From the NCBI RefSeq assembly GCF_013387465.1, contig NZ_VYGV01000023.1, positions 1-62,957 of the forward strand: a stretch of 62,957 nt of DNA, given 5' to 3'. A model generated the notes under the pieces. That model was not told where the DNA came from. It searched no databases and was given only the letters and a program-made list of their open reading frames with translations. Of the stretch, positions 34,862 through 43,699 are shown one piece after another. The position numbers were made by a program, and so were the translations under genes. This stretch comes from Hydrogenophaga aromaticivorans. GTDB lineage: Bacteria; Pseudomonadota; Gammaproteobacteria; Burkholderiales; Burkholderiaceae_C. Each line of letters opens with the position of its first letter. Within the stretch, counting starts at the first letter, position 1.

Positions 34862-35555
34862 GCTGCAGAATATTTCCGCTGCCTACGGTGTGACGCCAGT
34901 ACTGCACGGCGTCAGTCTGCGCGCCGACGCGTCCACCTTTCTCGGCCTGATCGGCCGCAACGGCGCGGGCAAGACCACCACCCTGCGCAGCATGGTGGGC
35001 TTGATGCCGCTGGCCGCCGGTCGGGTGCTGTTCGATGGCCAGCCCCTGGCCGGGCGGGCTACGCACGAAATCGCGCGTCTGGGCATCGCGTATGTGCCCG
35101 AGAACCGCGGCGTGTTTCCGTCCCTGACCGTGATGGAAAGCCTCACGCTGGCGGCGCGGCCACCCGCCAACGGCGCGACTGGCTGGACGCTGGAGCGTGT
35201 GCTGGATGTCTTTCCCCGCCTTGGCGAGCGCCGGCGCAACCGCAGCGACGCCTTGTCCGGCGGCGAGCAGCAGATGCTGGCCATTGGCCGTGCGCTGCTC
35301 ACCAACCCGCGCTTGCTGATTCTTGACGAACCGACTGAAGGACTAGCCCCGTTGATCGTCCGCGAAATTCAGTCGGTGCTGCGTTCGCTGCGCGGCAGCG
35401 GCATGGCGCTGATCGTGGTTGACCAGAACCTTGATACCGTGTTCAACGTGGCCGACGAGATTGCGGTGATGTCGCGCGGCACCGTGGTCGCGCAGGGGCC
35501 GAGCGCCACGTTGCGCGCCGACCAGGCCTTGTTGAACCACTACCTCGGGGTGTGA
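34854..35555 (+). CDS. LivF-type ABC transporter ATPase
   Basis: A 233-residue ATPase with Walker [10 protein letters not shown] near 36-44, L-S-G-G-E-Q-Q near 138 and Walker [12 protein letters not shown] near 158. The start is TTG 34854, overlapping the end of livG by 8 bases with AAGGGG upstream; this alternative start may lower its translation. It is the last importer gene, and the dioxygenase operon begins 80 bp later. Confidence 0.85.
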   Translation: MIELQNISAAYGVTPVLHGVSLRADASTFLGLIGRNGAGKTTTLRSMVGLMPLAAGRVLFDGQPLAGRATHEIARLGIAYVPENRGVFPSLTVMESLTLAARPPANGATGWTLERVLDVFPRLGERRRNRSDALSGGEQQMLAIGRALLTNPRLLILDEPTEGLAPLIVREIQSVLRSLRGSGMALIVVDQNLDTVFNVADEIAVMSRGTVVAQGPSATLRADQALLNHYLGV

Positions 35556-35635
35556 TGCACCGTCTCTGTACCCACACCCACCTTGCCCCAAATTTCAGAC
35601 CATCATCTCGCCCACTTGCAAAAGGAAAATCCTAC

Positions 35636-36910
35636 ATGAAAGACATTTCCAAAGTCATCAAGCTGCATGTCGACACCACGCAAAACCTGTTCAAGGTGCC
35701 GCGCGCGTCCTTTGTCAGCACCGACGTGTTCGACGCCGAGCGCGACGCCATCTTCAATCACTGCTGGTTGTACCTGGGGCACGCCTCGGAGCTCACCAAA
35801 CCGGGTCAGTTCGTCACCCGCACCGTGGCCGGGCGCAACCTGATCTTCAATCGTGATGTCGATGGCCAGGTCAATGCTTTCATGAACACCTGTCCGCACC
35901 GTGGCGCCACCGTGTGCCGCGACCGCGCGGGCACGGCCAAGAATTTTCAGTGCTTCTACCACGGCTGGGTGTTCGGCAGCGACGGCACGCTCAAGAGCCA
36001 GCCCGGCAAGGAGTCCTACTGTGAGGGCTTTAACGACCACGGCGGCGCCAATCTGGTGCGGGCCCCCCGGCTGGAGGAATACCGCGGCTTTTACTTCGTC
36101 GCCTTTGACCAGGGCATCGTCGACCTGCCGACCTACCTGGGCAATGCGCGCGAATACCTTGATCTGGTGGCCGACCAGTCCGAGGCCGGCATGGCTATCG
36201 TCGGCGGCACGCAGGAATACAGCATTCGCGCCAACTGGAAGCTGCTGGTCGAAAACAGCATCGACGGCTACCACGCCGCGACCACCCATGCGAGCTACCT
36301 GGACTACCTCAAAGGCACCGCCGGTGCGCTGGCGGCAGCGCCGCTGTCGGGCGTTGGCCGCGACCTGGGCAACGGCCATGCGGTGATCGAATACACCGCC
36401 CCCTGGGGCCGCCCGATCGGGCAGTGGATTCCGGCCTGGGGCGAGCAGGGCAAGGCCGACATCGAGCGCATCGTCGCCGGTCTGACGCAACGCTTCGGCG
36501 AGGAGCGGGCCCAGCGCATCGCGCTGAAGAACCGCAACCTGCTGATTTTCCCCAACCTGATCATCAATGACATCATGGCGATCACGGTGCGCACTTTCTA
36601 TCCGTTGGCGCCCAATCAGCTGCATGTCAATGCCTGGGCGCTGGCGCCGGCGGACGAAAGCGAGTGGTCGCGCAAGTCGCGGCTGGAGAATTTTCTCGAA
36701 TTCCTGGGGCCGGGCGGCTTTGCCACGCCCGACGACGTTGAAGCGCTGCAGCAGTGCCAGGCCGGCTACGAGAACGTGCGCGAGGCCGGCTGGAACGACA
36801 TCTCCAAGGGCATGGGCAAGGCGCAGCCGGCGATGGACGACGAAATCCAGATGCGCGCCTTCTGGACCGAGTGGAACGCCCGCATCGAACAAGCCAACAA
36901 TGCACGCTGA
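35636..36910 (+). CDS. p-Cumate-type ring-hydroxylating dioxygenase, alpha subunit
   Basis: A 424-residue Rieske oxygenase large subunit. The Rieske ligands are C86-P-H88 and C106-x2-H109. The mononuclear iron region is N200-W-K, Glu206, Asp210, His213 and His218 (N-S-I-D-G-Y-H-x4-H). Length and the [14 protein letters not shown] block fit the p-cumate 2,3-dioxygenase (CmtAb) branch better than the BenA branch, and the nearby BphA4-type reductase and Rieske ferredoxin fit a three-component system. It likely dihydroxylates an aromatic acid at C2/C3. AAAGGAAAAT precedes ATG 35636. Exact substrate unknown. Confidence 0.7.
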   Translation: MKDISKVIKLHVDTTQNLFKVPRASFVSTDVFDAERDAIFNHCWLYLGHASELTKPGQFVTRTVAGRNLIFNRDVDGQVNAFMNTCPHRGATVCRDRAGTAKNFQCFYHGWVFGSDGTLKSQPGKESYCEGFNDHGGANLVRAPRLEEYRGFYFVAFDQGIVDLPTYLGNAREYLDLVADQSEAGMAIVGGTQEYSIRANWKLLVENSIDGYHAATTHASYLDYLKGTAGALAAAPLSGVGRDLGNGHAVIEYTAPWGRPIGQWIPAWGEQGKADIERIVAGLTQRFGEERAQRIALKNRNLLIFPNLIINDIMAITVRTFYPLAPNQLHVNAWALAPADESEWSRKSRLENFLEFLGPGGFATPDDVEALQQCQAGYENVREAGWNDISKGMGKAQPAMDDEIQMRAFWTEWNARIEQANNAR

Positions 36911-36926
36911 AGAAGAGGAGCCCACC

Positions 36927-37418
36927 ATGCAAGCACAAGCATTCACCCGCAGTGAAATCGAAGACTTTCTGTACCACGAGGCGGCCCTGCTCGACGACTG
37001 GCAGCTTCTGGAGTGGCTGGCCCTCTACACCGCCGACGCCCGCTACGAGGTGCCGGCCACCGACCTGCCCAAGGACGCATCCCCGGAAAACAACCTGTTC
37101 TTCATTGCCGACGATGCCTTTCGCCTGAGCGAGCGCGTCAAGCGGCTGATGAAGAAAACCGCCTTTTCGGAATACCCGCGCTCGAAGACCCGCCATCTGG
37201 TCAGCAACGTGCGCATCCTGGACAGCAGCGGCGACCGTTGCCGGGTCAGCAGTGCCTTCGTCACCTACCGCACCAAGTCCGGGGTGACCGATACCTACAT
37301 CGGCAGCAGCGAACACACCATCGTGCGCAGTGACGCCGGCCTGCGCATCGCCAAGAAGCGCTGCACGCTCGACCTCGATTCATTGCGTCCGCAAGGGCGC
37401 GTCAGCATCATTCTCTAA
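36927..37418 (+). CDS. Ring-hydroxylating dioxygenase, beta subunit (first set)
   Basis: A 163-residue small subunit of the NTF2-like fold: E-I-E-D-F-L-Y-H-E-A-A-L-L-D-D-W near 10-25, L-Y-T-A-D-A-R-Y-E-V-P near 34-44, R-T-R/K-H-L-V-S-N-V near 95 and a closing K-K-R-C-T-L-D-L-D. It forms an alpha3beta3 hexamer with the preceding protein. It begins 17 bp after the alpha gene with GAAGAGGAG upstream. Confidence 0.8.
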   Translation: MQAQAFTRSEIEDFLYHEAALLDDWQLLEWLALYTADARYEVPATDLPKDASPENNLFFIADDAFRLSERVKRLMKKTAFSEYPRSKTRHLVSNVRILDSSGDRCRVSSAFVTYRTKSGVTDTYIGSSEHTIVRSDAGLRIAKKRCTLDLDSLRPQGRVSIIL

Positions 37419-37429
37419 GGCCATTCACC

Positions 37430-38338
37430 ATGATCCCTTTTCGCTACCGCAAGCTGGGCTATGTGGCCCTGAATGTGACCGACCTGGAACGCTCGGTGCG
37501 TTTTTATACCGACATGGTCGGACTCGATCTGTCGGAGCCGCCCGGTGCCGGCCCGGCGTTTTTGCGCTGCGGCACCGATCACCACCATGTGGTGCTGTAT
37601 CCGGCCGCCGAGCCGGGCATCAAGCGCGTAGCCTTCGAGCTGGAGAGCCGGGCCGAGATGGAGCACGCACGCAAGCACCTCGCGAGCCTGGGGCTGGTGG
37701 TCGAAGATATACCGGTTGAAGAACGCGCCGCGTTGCGCCAGGGCGACGGCCTGCGTTTTGTCGAACCGAACTCGGGCCTGACCTTCGAGCTGTACACCCG
37801 TGTGTTGCAAATGGCGCTGCCGTTTCGCCAGAGTCTGACCAAAATCGTCCGCCTAGGCCATGTGGTGCTGTCGGTCGAGCGGTTTGACGAGATGACTGAC
37901 TTTCTGACCACGCAGCTCGGCTTCGCGGTGTCCGATTTCGTCGAGGGCCGCTTCGCCTTCCTGCGTTGCCAGCCCAACCCTTTGCACCACTCGTTTGCGA
38001 TCGGCCGCTCGGCGGCGGGCAACCACCTCAACCATGTGAACTTCATGGTCAGCGACATGGATGACATCGGCATCGCGATGAACCGGCTGCAAAAGCATGA
38101 GGTGCCGGTCGTCTTCGGGCCGGGCCGCCACCAGCCCTCGGGCAGCATCTTCCTGTACTTCCTCGATCCCGATGGCATGTCGTTGGAGTACAGCTTCGGC
38201 ATGGAGGAGTTCCCGGAAAAGGGTGCGCGCGAGCCGCGCATGCTGGAGGCGCATCCGCTGGCGCTCGATACCTGGGGCAGTGTGCCGCAACCGGCCTTCG
38301 GCAAGGTCGGCGCGATTGAGCCGGAGGTGCGGACATGA
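37430..38338 (+). CDS. Extradiol dioxygenase, CmtC-like
   Basis: A 302-residue two-domain type I extradiol dioxygenase. The C-terminal domain keeps the iron ligands His144 (R-L-G-H-V-V), His202 (N-H-V-N-F) and Glu253 (S-L-E-Y-S-F), and a His pair at 186-187 (P-L-H-H-S-F) at the position of the acid-base His of BphC enzymes. Within the dioxygenase operon it should open a 2,3-dihydroxybenzoate-type ring, as 2,3-dihydroxy-p-cumate 3,4-dioxygenase does, leaving a carboxyl group for later decarboxylation. It is clearly different from the XylE-type enzyme at 21 kb. Confidence 0.75.
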   Translation: MIPFRYRKLGYVALNVTDLERSVRFYTDMVGLDLSEPPGAGPAFLRCGTDHHHVVLYPAAEPGIKRVAFELESRAEMEHARKHLASLGLVVEDIPVEERAALRQGDGLRFVEPNSGLTFELYTRVLQMALPFRQSLTKIVRLGHVVLSVERFDEMTDFLTTQLGFAVSDFVEGRFAFLRCQPNPLHHSFAIGRSAAGNHLNHVNFMVSDMDDIGIAMNRLQKHEVPVVFGPGRHQPSGSIFLYFLDPDGMSLEYSFGMEEFPEKGAREPRMLEAHPLALDTWGSVPQPAFGKVGAIEPEVRT

Positions 38339-39147
38339 ACCCCACCAATACATCGAACCCTGAGCCACAAGAGGCCCCTTGGGCCACCCAGGCCCAACCC
38401 CACCGCGGCCGGGTGGCGGTGGTGACCGGCGCGGCGCGCGGCATCGGGCTGGAGATTGCCTTGCGGCTGGCGCGCGACGGCGCCCGCCTAGCGCTGGCCG
38501 ATACCGATGGCGAGCAGCTGGCGGCCGCTGCCCAGGCGGTGCGCCAAGCCGGCGCCGAGGTCATCACGCAGGTCGGCGACCTGTCGCTGGAAGCCACAGC
38601 CAACGAATTGATGGCCGCCGCGCTGGCCGCCTTTGGCCGCATCGACATCCTGGTCAACAACGCTGGCGGCGGCGTGATCCTGCCGTTCCTGGCGCACACG
38701 CCCGAAACGCTGAAACGCACCATCGACCGCAACCTGTGGACGGTGCTCTGGTGCTGCCGCGCCGCGCTGCCGGTGATGCAGGCGCAGCGCTATGGCCGCA
38801 TCGTGACGCTGGGCGCCGACTCGGTGTACAGCGGCCTGTGGGACCACGCCGCCTACAACGCCGCCAAGGGCGGTGCGCATGCGCTGGCCACCGGCCTGGC
38901 GCGCGAGTTTGCGCGCGACGGCATCACGGTCAACACGGTGGCGCCCTGCGCGGTCAGCACGCCGCAACTGGTCGAGCTGGGGCAGAAGGATCCGGCGCTG
39001 GTGGACAAATTCCTCAGCATCATCCCCATGGGCCGCGCCGCTGACATGGCCGAGGTCGCCTCGATGGTTAGCTACGTCGCCTCCGAGCAGGCCTCGTTCG
39101 TCACCGGACAGGTGATCAGCGTCAACGGCGGCAGCACGATGCGCTGA
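38335..39147 (+). CDS. SDR dehydrogenase, probable cis-dihydrodiol dehydrogenase
   Basis: A 270-residue short-chain dehydrogenase. It has V-T-G-A-A-R-G-I-G near 31-39, D-L-S near 83, N-N-A-G-G-G near 108 and the active site Ser ... Y-N-A-A-K near 180. It overlaps the extradiol gene by 4 bases. In this operon the expected job is oxidation of the cis-dihydrodiol formed by the first dioxygenase to a dihydroxy aromatic acid, as CmtB does. Other SDR oxidations are possible. Confidence 0.75.
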   Translation: MNPTNTSNPEPQEAPWATQAQPHRGRVAVVTGAARGIGLEIALRLARDGARLALADTDGEQLAAAAQAVRQAGAEVITQVGDLSLEATANELMAAALAAFGRIDILVNNAGGGVILPFLAHTPETLKRTIDRNLWTVLWCCRAALPVMQAQRYGRIVTLGADSVYSGLWDHAAYNAAKGGAHALATGLAREFARDGITVNTVAPCAVSTPQLVELGQKDPALVDKFLSIIPMGRAADMAEVASMVSYVASEQASFVTGQVISVNGGSTMR

Positions 39148-40385
39148 TGACAGGCGTGAAGCCCGCGATGACTCAGGCAGATTCGATGGATACCGACTGG
39201 CCGCGCGTTGCACTGCTGATGCTGTGTGGCGTGTTTGTGGCCACCCAGGTCGGCAAGCTGCCGCCCGCCATGCCCGGGCTGCGTGAACACTTCGGCGCGA
39301 GCCTGGTGCAACTGGGCTGGATTTCCTCGGTGTTCAATCTGGTCGCCGCGCTCGTCGCGCTGGCCACCGGTCTGGTCGCCGACCGTGTCGGGCGGCGGAC
39401 CATGCTCAAGCTCGGCCTGCTGGCGCTGGGGATCGGCGCCCTGCTCGGCGCCAGCAGTGGCGGTATCGGCTGGCTGCTGGTGTCGCGGGTGATGGAAGGT
39501 CTCGGCTTTGTCGGCATCGTCGTGGCCGCGCCGGCGCTGATGCGCGAGGCGGCCGGGCTGTCGCGCCAGCGCCTGGTGCTCGGCTTGTGGAGCAGCTACA
39601 TGGCGTTGGGCATGACGGCGATGCTGCTGGCCGCACCGTGGTTGATCGGCCTGATGGGCTGGCGCGGCGGGTGGTGGACCGGGGTGATGGGGTCAGCGCT
39701 GCTGTTGCTGTTGGTCTTGCGTGTTTTTCCGGGCAGCAGGCGCGCATCAGCGGCGCCGCAGGCCGCCTCCGGCCTGTTGCACGGTCTGCGCGTGGCCACG
39801 CCGTGGTTGCTGGCCGGCTGCTTCGCCATCTACACGCTGCAATGGATGGCGATGATGGTGTGGCTACCCACGTTCCTGCACGATGAATTCCAATTGGGCC
39901 TGGGGCAGGCCACCGTCATTGTCGCGGTCGTGATCGTTGCCAACGCGCCGGGCAACTGGCTGGGTGGCTACCTGTCACAGCGTGGCCTGGCGCCTGCGCG
40001 CCTGATTCTGGCCTCCGGCCTGGTGATGGGGGTGACTGGCTGGGCTGCTTTCGCCGCCGATCTCGATCCGGCGTTGCGCTTTGCGCTGTGCGTGGTGTTC
40101 TCCTTCATTGGCGGGGTGCTGCCGGCCTCCATCTATGCCTGTGTGCCCGCCGTCGCCGCGCGGCGGCAGAACTTTGCCTCCGTCAACGGTCTGGTGGTGC
40201 AAGCGTCGAATATCGGTGCGCTGCTGGGCCCGCCGCTGGCGGCGGCCCTGGTGGTGAGCAGCGGCTGGCGCGGGGTCGGACCGGTCTACCTGATGACGGC
40301 TGCGGTGTCGGCGCTGCTGATCGTGCTGGCCGCACGGGCACCTGAAATGCGGCCGACTGCAAGCGCGAGGAGGGTTCATGGCTGA
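39147..40385 (+). CDS. MFS transporter, probable aromatic-acid uptake or efflux
   Basis: A 412-residue major facilitator with about 12 membrane segments. The loop between helices 2 and 3 has the conserved G-L-V-A-D-R-V-G-R-R motif near 72-81, and P-A-L-M-R-E-A is near 128. The start overlaps the SDR stop (TGATGA); later ATG codons at 39168 and 39186 are alternatives. Placement between catabolic and regulatory genes suggests transport of a pathway acid. Direction and substrate are unknown. Confidence 0.75.
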   Translation: MTGVKPAMTQADSMDTDWPRVALLMLCGVFVATQVGKLPPAMPGLREHFGASLVQLGWISSVFNLVAALVALATGLVADRVGRRTMLKLGLLALGIGALLGASSGGIGWLLVSRVMEGLGFVGIVVAAPALMREAAGLSRQRLVLGLWSSYMALGMTAMLLAAPWLIGLMGWRGGWWTGVMGSALLLLLVLRVFPGSRRASAAPQAASGLLHGLRVATPWLLAGCFAIYTLQWMAMMVWLPTFLHDEFQLGLGQATVIVAVVIVANAPGNWLGGYLSQRGLAPARLILASGLVMGVTGWAAFAADLDPALRFALCVVFSFIGGVLPASIYACVPAVAARRQNFASVNGLVVQASNIGALLGPPLAAALVVSSGWRGVGPVYLMTAAVSALLIVLAARAPEMRPTASARRVHG

Positions 40386-41082
40386 ACTGTTCAACGCAAC
40401 GCACGCGACGCGCGGCAGGGCGCCAACGGTGGTGCGGCCCAAGGTGCGGCGCACGCAGGAGGCGCGCAGCGACGAGATGAAGCAGCGCATCCTTGCCGCG
40501 GCCTTTGAGGTGTTGAAGGAGCGTGGCATCGCCGGTTTCACCACGCCCGAAGTCGCGCGTCGCGCAGGCGTTTCGCGCGGCGCGCAGGTGCACCACTTTC
40601 CGAGCAAGCACGAACTCGTGGTCGCGGCCATGGAGCATGTGTTCCAGTTGGCGCTCGCGCACGGGCTTGAGCTGGCGAAAACCGCGAAGCAGTCGAATCG
40701 ACCGCTCGAGGCCTTGATCAAGGACGCGTCGGCGTTTTATTTCAGCGACTATTTTTATGTCGGGCTGGACATGCTGCTGGCCGGCGGCAAGGACCCGGCG
40801 CTCAAGGACGCCGCCGTGCAGGTGGTGCGTAATTACCGGCGGCCGGTCGAGCAGGCGTGGTTGTCGGTGATGCGCGAACTCGGTCTGCCCGAGGCGGCTT
40901 CCGAAGACCTGTTGCTGCTCACCGTCAGCCTGGTGCGTGGCCTGGGCATTCGTGCGCTGTGGTCGCCCGAACCCGAGCGCGTGGCGCAACTGCTGTCGCT
41001 GTGGCAGGCCATGGTGGGCGCCTACATCAAATCCACCGGCCCGTTGCCGCACCAACCCGAACCCCTCCAGGAGCGCTGTTGA
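40378..41082 (+). CDS. TetR-family regulator
   Basis: A 234-residue repressor-type protein. The helix-turn-helix is K-Q-R-I-L-A-A-A-F-E-V-L through T-T-P-E-V-A-R-R-A-G-V-S-R-G-A-Q-V-H-H-F near 35-78, preceded by an unusually long basic N-terminal arm (~30 residues, R-P-K-V-R-R-T). The p-cymene/p-cumate regulator CymR is also TetR-type and responds to p-cumate, so an aromatic-acid inducer is plausible. It is embedded mid-operon and overlaps both neighbours. Confidence 0.8.
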   Translation: MAELFNATHATRGRAPTVVRPKVRRTQEARSDEMKQRILAAAFEVLKERGIAGFTTPEVARRAGVSRGAQVHHFPSKHELVVAAMEHVFQLALAHGLELAKTAKQSNRPLEALIKDASAFYFSDYFYVGLDMLLAGGKDPALKDAAVQVVRNYRRPVEQAWLSVMRELGLPEAASEDLLLLTVSLVRGLGIRALWSPEPERVAQLLSLWQAMVGAYIKSTGPLPHQPEPLQERC

Positions 41083-42110
41083 TGAAACCCTCCGCCATCC
41101 CCGCTGGCAATGTCGATATTCATACGCACGTCGTGCCGGCGGAGTTTCCGTCCTATCTCGGTCATCGGCTGGGCGTGCGCTGGCCGTCGATGGCCGAGGC
41201 GCAGCCCTGCCACCGCCATGTGATGCTCGATGGCAAGGTCTATCGCACCGTGTCGCATCAATGCTGGGACTGTGCCGTGCGGCTGGCCGACATGGACGCC
41301 ATGGGCATCGCGCGGCAGGTGCTCTCGCCCATGCCCGAGTTGCTCTCGTATGGGCTGGACGGCGACGATGGGCAAGTCTTGTCGCGCTTTCTGAATGAGG
41401 CGATTGCCGGCATGGTGCAGGCCGCGCCGACCCGCTTCACGGGTCTGGGCGCGGTGCCGCTGCAGGACGTGGATATGGCGATCCGGGAGCTGGATTTTCT
41501 GCTGCATCAGCTCGGTCTGGCTGGGGTCGAGATCGGCAGCAACATCAACGGCGTGAGCATTGGCGATGCGCGCTTTCTGCCGTTCTTCGAAGCCGCCGAA
41601 CGCTGGGGCGCCGCCATCTTCGTGCATGCGCTGCGGCCGGCCGGCATGGAGCGGCTGGTCGGGCCGCCCATTCTGGAGCAGGCGCTGGCCTTCCCGGGCG
41701 AGGTCGGCCTGGCCGCGGCTTCCCTGCTCACCGGCGGTACGCTGGCGCGCTGCCCGAACCTGCGCATCGCCTTTAGCCATGGCGGCGGCACGCTGGCGCA
41801 GTTGCTGCCCCGCTTGCAGCATGCCTGGGAGTGCTTCCCCGCGCTGCAGGCGGCAATGCCGACCGCGCCGCGCGAGGCCGCCCGCACTCTGTACTATGAC
41901 GATCTGGTTTACGACACGTCCACCATTGCCTACCTGCTGCAGACCTTCGGGCCGACGCAGCTCATGCTTGGCAGCGACTACCCGTTCGCGATCATGGACC
42001 CAGACCCGGTCGGCCGCCTGGCCGCTCTGGCGCTGGACGAGCCGGTGCTGGCACTGCTGCGCCACGGCAACGCGGCGCGCTGGCTGGGCCTACAGGCAAC
42101 GGCGGCCTGA
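41082..42110 (+). CDS. ACMSD-family amidohydrolase, probable decarboxylase
   Basis: A 342-residue protein of the 2-amino-3-carboxymuconate-6-semialdehyde decarboxylase family. Metal and catalytic residues align one for one with Pseudomonas ACMSD at a constant offset of five: His14, His16, His182, His233 and Asp299 against 9, 11, 177, 228 and 294. Arg55 lies near the position of the substrate-binding Arg51. In this operon it would remove the ring carboxyl group after extradiol cleavage of a 2,3-dihydroxybenzoate-type ring. That step uses an unrelated enzyme (CmtD, class II aldolase fold) in the p-cumate pathway. The TetR stop and this start overlap (TGATG). Confidence 0.75.
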   Translation: MKPSAIPAGNVDIHTHVVPAEFPSYLGHRLGVRWPSMAEAQPCHRHVMLDGKVYRTVSHQCWDCAVRLADMDAMGIARQVLSPMPELLSYGLDGDDGQVLSRFLNEAIAGMVQAAPTRFTGLGAVPLQDVDMAIRELDFLLHQLGLAGVEIGSNINGVSIGDARFLPFFEAAERWGAAIFVHALRPAGMERLVGPPILEQALAFPGEVGLAAASLLTGGTLARCPNLRIAFSHGGGTLAQLLPRLQHAWECFPALQAAMPTAPREAARTLYYDDLVYDTSTIAYLLQTFGPTQLMLGSDYPFAIMDPDPVGRLAALALDEPVLALLRHGNAARWLGLQATAA

Positions 42111-42196
42111 TGCTGATCGACACAGGGATGCTGGTTAACACCTATTCTTTTTTATTCTTATTGAGTAAAAATATTAATATTTAGAGGAGGCGGACA
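42111..42196 (+). promoter_or_regulatory. AT-rich promoter region before the PdxA-like gene
   Basis: An AT-rich interval (42125-42182) with TATTCTTATTGAGT and the palindrome AATATTAATATT, ending in a strong AGAGGAGG (42183-42190) 6 bases before the GTG start. It probably starts a separate transcript for the second dioxygenase set. Confidence 0.45.
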
Positions 42197-43222
42197 GTGA
42201 AGGATCCAAGCGGGATGATGGCGACGGCAGCGCCGATGGACGCAGTCAGCCGGCCACTGGTGGGCGTGGTGATTGGCGACCCCTGCGGCGTGGGGCCGGA
42301 AGTGGTGGCCAAGGCCTGGGCGTCGGGGCGGCTGCATGCGGTGTGCCGTCCGGTGCTGATCGGCAGTGCCGCCGCCATGCGGCAGGCGATCCAGATCGCC
42401 GGGTTGACGGCGAGTGTGCGCGTGGTCGCCGGGCCCGAGGACATTCTGGACAGCAGCGATGTGCTCGACATCATCGACTCAGGCGCACTGGCGCCGGCCG
42501 ACATCACCCCGGGCTTTGACAACGCAGCCTGTGGTCTGGCGGTTGCCACCTGGCTGGACGAAGCCGACCGCCTGGCGCGGGCCGGTCGCCTGGGGGCCAC
42601 CGTCATGGGGCCGATCAGTGCCGAGGCCATGAGTATGGCCGGGGTGCTGGACCGTGTCATCAATGTCAAGCCCGGCGAGAGTTATCTGCTGCTGGCCTCG
42701 GGCCCGCTGCGGGTGGCGCACCTGACAGACCACCTGCCGCTGCGCGACGTCTCCGCCCTGATCATGGCCGAGCTGATCACGCGCGCCTTGCACCAGCTTG
42801 ATGCTGTGCTGCGCCAGTGGGGCATCGCCCAGCCGCGTATCGCGGTGGCGGGCTTCAACCCCCATGCCAAGGGTCTGGAAGACGAAACGCAGATTGCGCC
42901 GGGCGTGGCGCAGGCCCGCGCCGAGGGCGTTGACGTGGTCGGTCCGGTCAGCCCCGACACCGTGTTCCGCCAGGGCATCGAGGGCCGTTACGACCTGATT
43001 CTGGCCATGTACCACGACCAGGGCCATATCGCCATCAAGACCTGGGGCTTTTCCGGCAACATCGCGCTGGTCGTCGGGCCGCCCTATGTGCATGTCACGG
43101 TGGCGCATGGAACGGCTTATGACATTGTGGGGCGCGGCGTGGCGGACCCGTCGATGCTGCGCAACGCCATTCTCACCGCCGCCTCGCTGGCCGCCGGGCG
43201 TGGCTTTGCCAGCTTGGCATGA
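42197..43222 (+). CDS. PdxA/TphB-like metal-dependent dehydrogenase
   Basis: A 341-residue member of the PdxA family. It has G-D-P-C-G-V-G-P-E at 27-35 and the three metal-binding His residues His179 (L-T-D-H), His223 (N-P-H-A) and His273 (M-Y-H-D-Q-G-H), plus A-H-G-T-A-Y-D-I near 303. Housekeeping PdxA makes vitamin B6. TphB of terephthalate degraders belongs to the same family and oxidises and decarboxylates a 1,2-dihydroxy-cyclohexadiene-dicarboxylate. The position directly before dioxygenase genes favours a TphB-like role, but sugar-acid degradation enzymes (PdxA2) are also related. GTG start. Confidence 0.7.
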   Translation: MKDPSGMMATAAPMDAVSRPLVGVVIGDPCGVGPEVVAKAWASGRLHAVCRPVLIGSAAAMRQAIQIAGLTASVRVVAGPEDILDSSDVLDIIDSGALAPADITPGFDNAACGLAVATWLDEADRLARAGRLGATVMGPISAEAMSMAGVLDRVINVKPGESYLLLASGPLRVAHLTDHLPLRDVSALIMAELITRALHQLDAVLRQWGIAQPRIAVAGFNPHAKGLEDETQIAPGVAQARAEGVDVVGPVSPDTVFRQGIEGRYDLILAMYHDQGHIAIKTWGFSGNIALVVGPPYVHVTVAHGTAYDIVGRGVADPSMLRNAILTAASLAAGRGFASLA

Positions 43223-43278
43223 GCACAACTATGACCATGCGCCTTGAAACAACTTTATCTGGAAATCAGGAGTCTTTT

Positions 43279-43638
43279 GTGAGTATTGCGAGTATTACCC
43301 AGCCCATGACCTTCATCGCGCGCACCACGGACGTGGAGCCCGGCTGCGCCCTGCAGGTCAATCTCGGGGGCCGTCCCCCCGTGGCCCTGGTGCGCCTGGA
43401 CGATGAATTTTTCGTGATCGACGACACCTGCACCCACGGCGAAGCGTCCCTGTCGGACGGCGAGATCATCAATGGTGACATCGAGTGTCCGTTTCACAGT
43501 GGCTGCTTTGATATCCGCACCGGTGCCGTGACCGCCTTTCCGTGCGCCAAGGCCTTGACGGTGTATCCGGTCAAGGTGGAAGACGGCCAGGTTTTCGCGG
43601 CGCTCGATGCCGGCAGTTGTGCCGACACCCCGGTTTGA
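43279..43638 (+). CDS. Rieske-type ferredoxin (CmtAd/BphA3-like)
   Basis: A 119-residue Rieske ferredoxin with ligands C51-T-H53 and C70-P-F-H73. The blocks C-T-H-G-E-A-S-L-S-D-G-E-I and C-P-F-H-S-G-x-F-D-I-R-T-G are typical of p-cumate, biphenyl and naphthalene dioxygenase ferredoxins. GTG 43279 with CAGGAG upstream was chosen over ATG 43219. Its expected partners are the reductase at 17.5 kb and the first dioxygenase at 35.6 kb. It may also feed the second dioxygenase encoded next to it. Confidence 0.8.
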   Translation: MSIASITQPMTFIARTTDVEPGCALQVNLGGRPPVALVRLDDEFFVIDDTCTHGEASLSDGEIINGDIECPFHSGCFDIRTGAVTAFPCAKALTVYPVKVEDGQVFAALDAGSCADTPV

Positions 43639-43699
43639 ATGTTTTTATGGAGGTGGAGGCCATGCCACCACCGGTCGTCAACCTGAAGGAGAAAATCTC

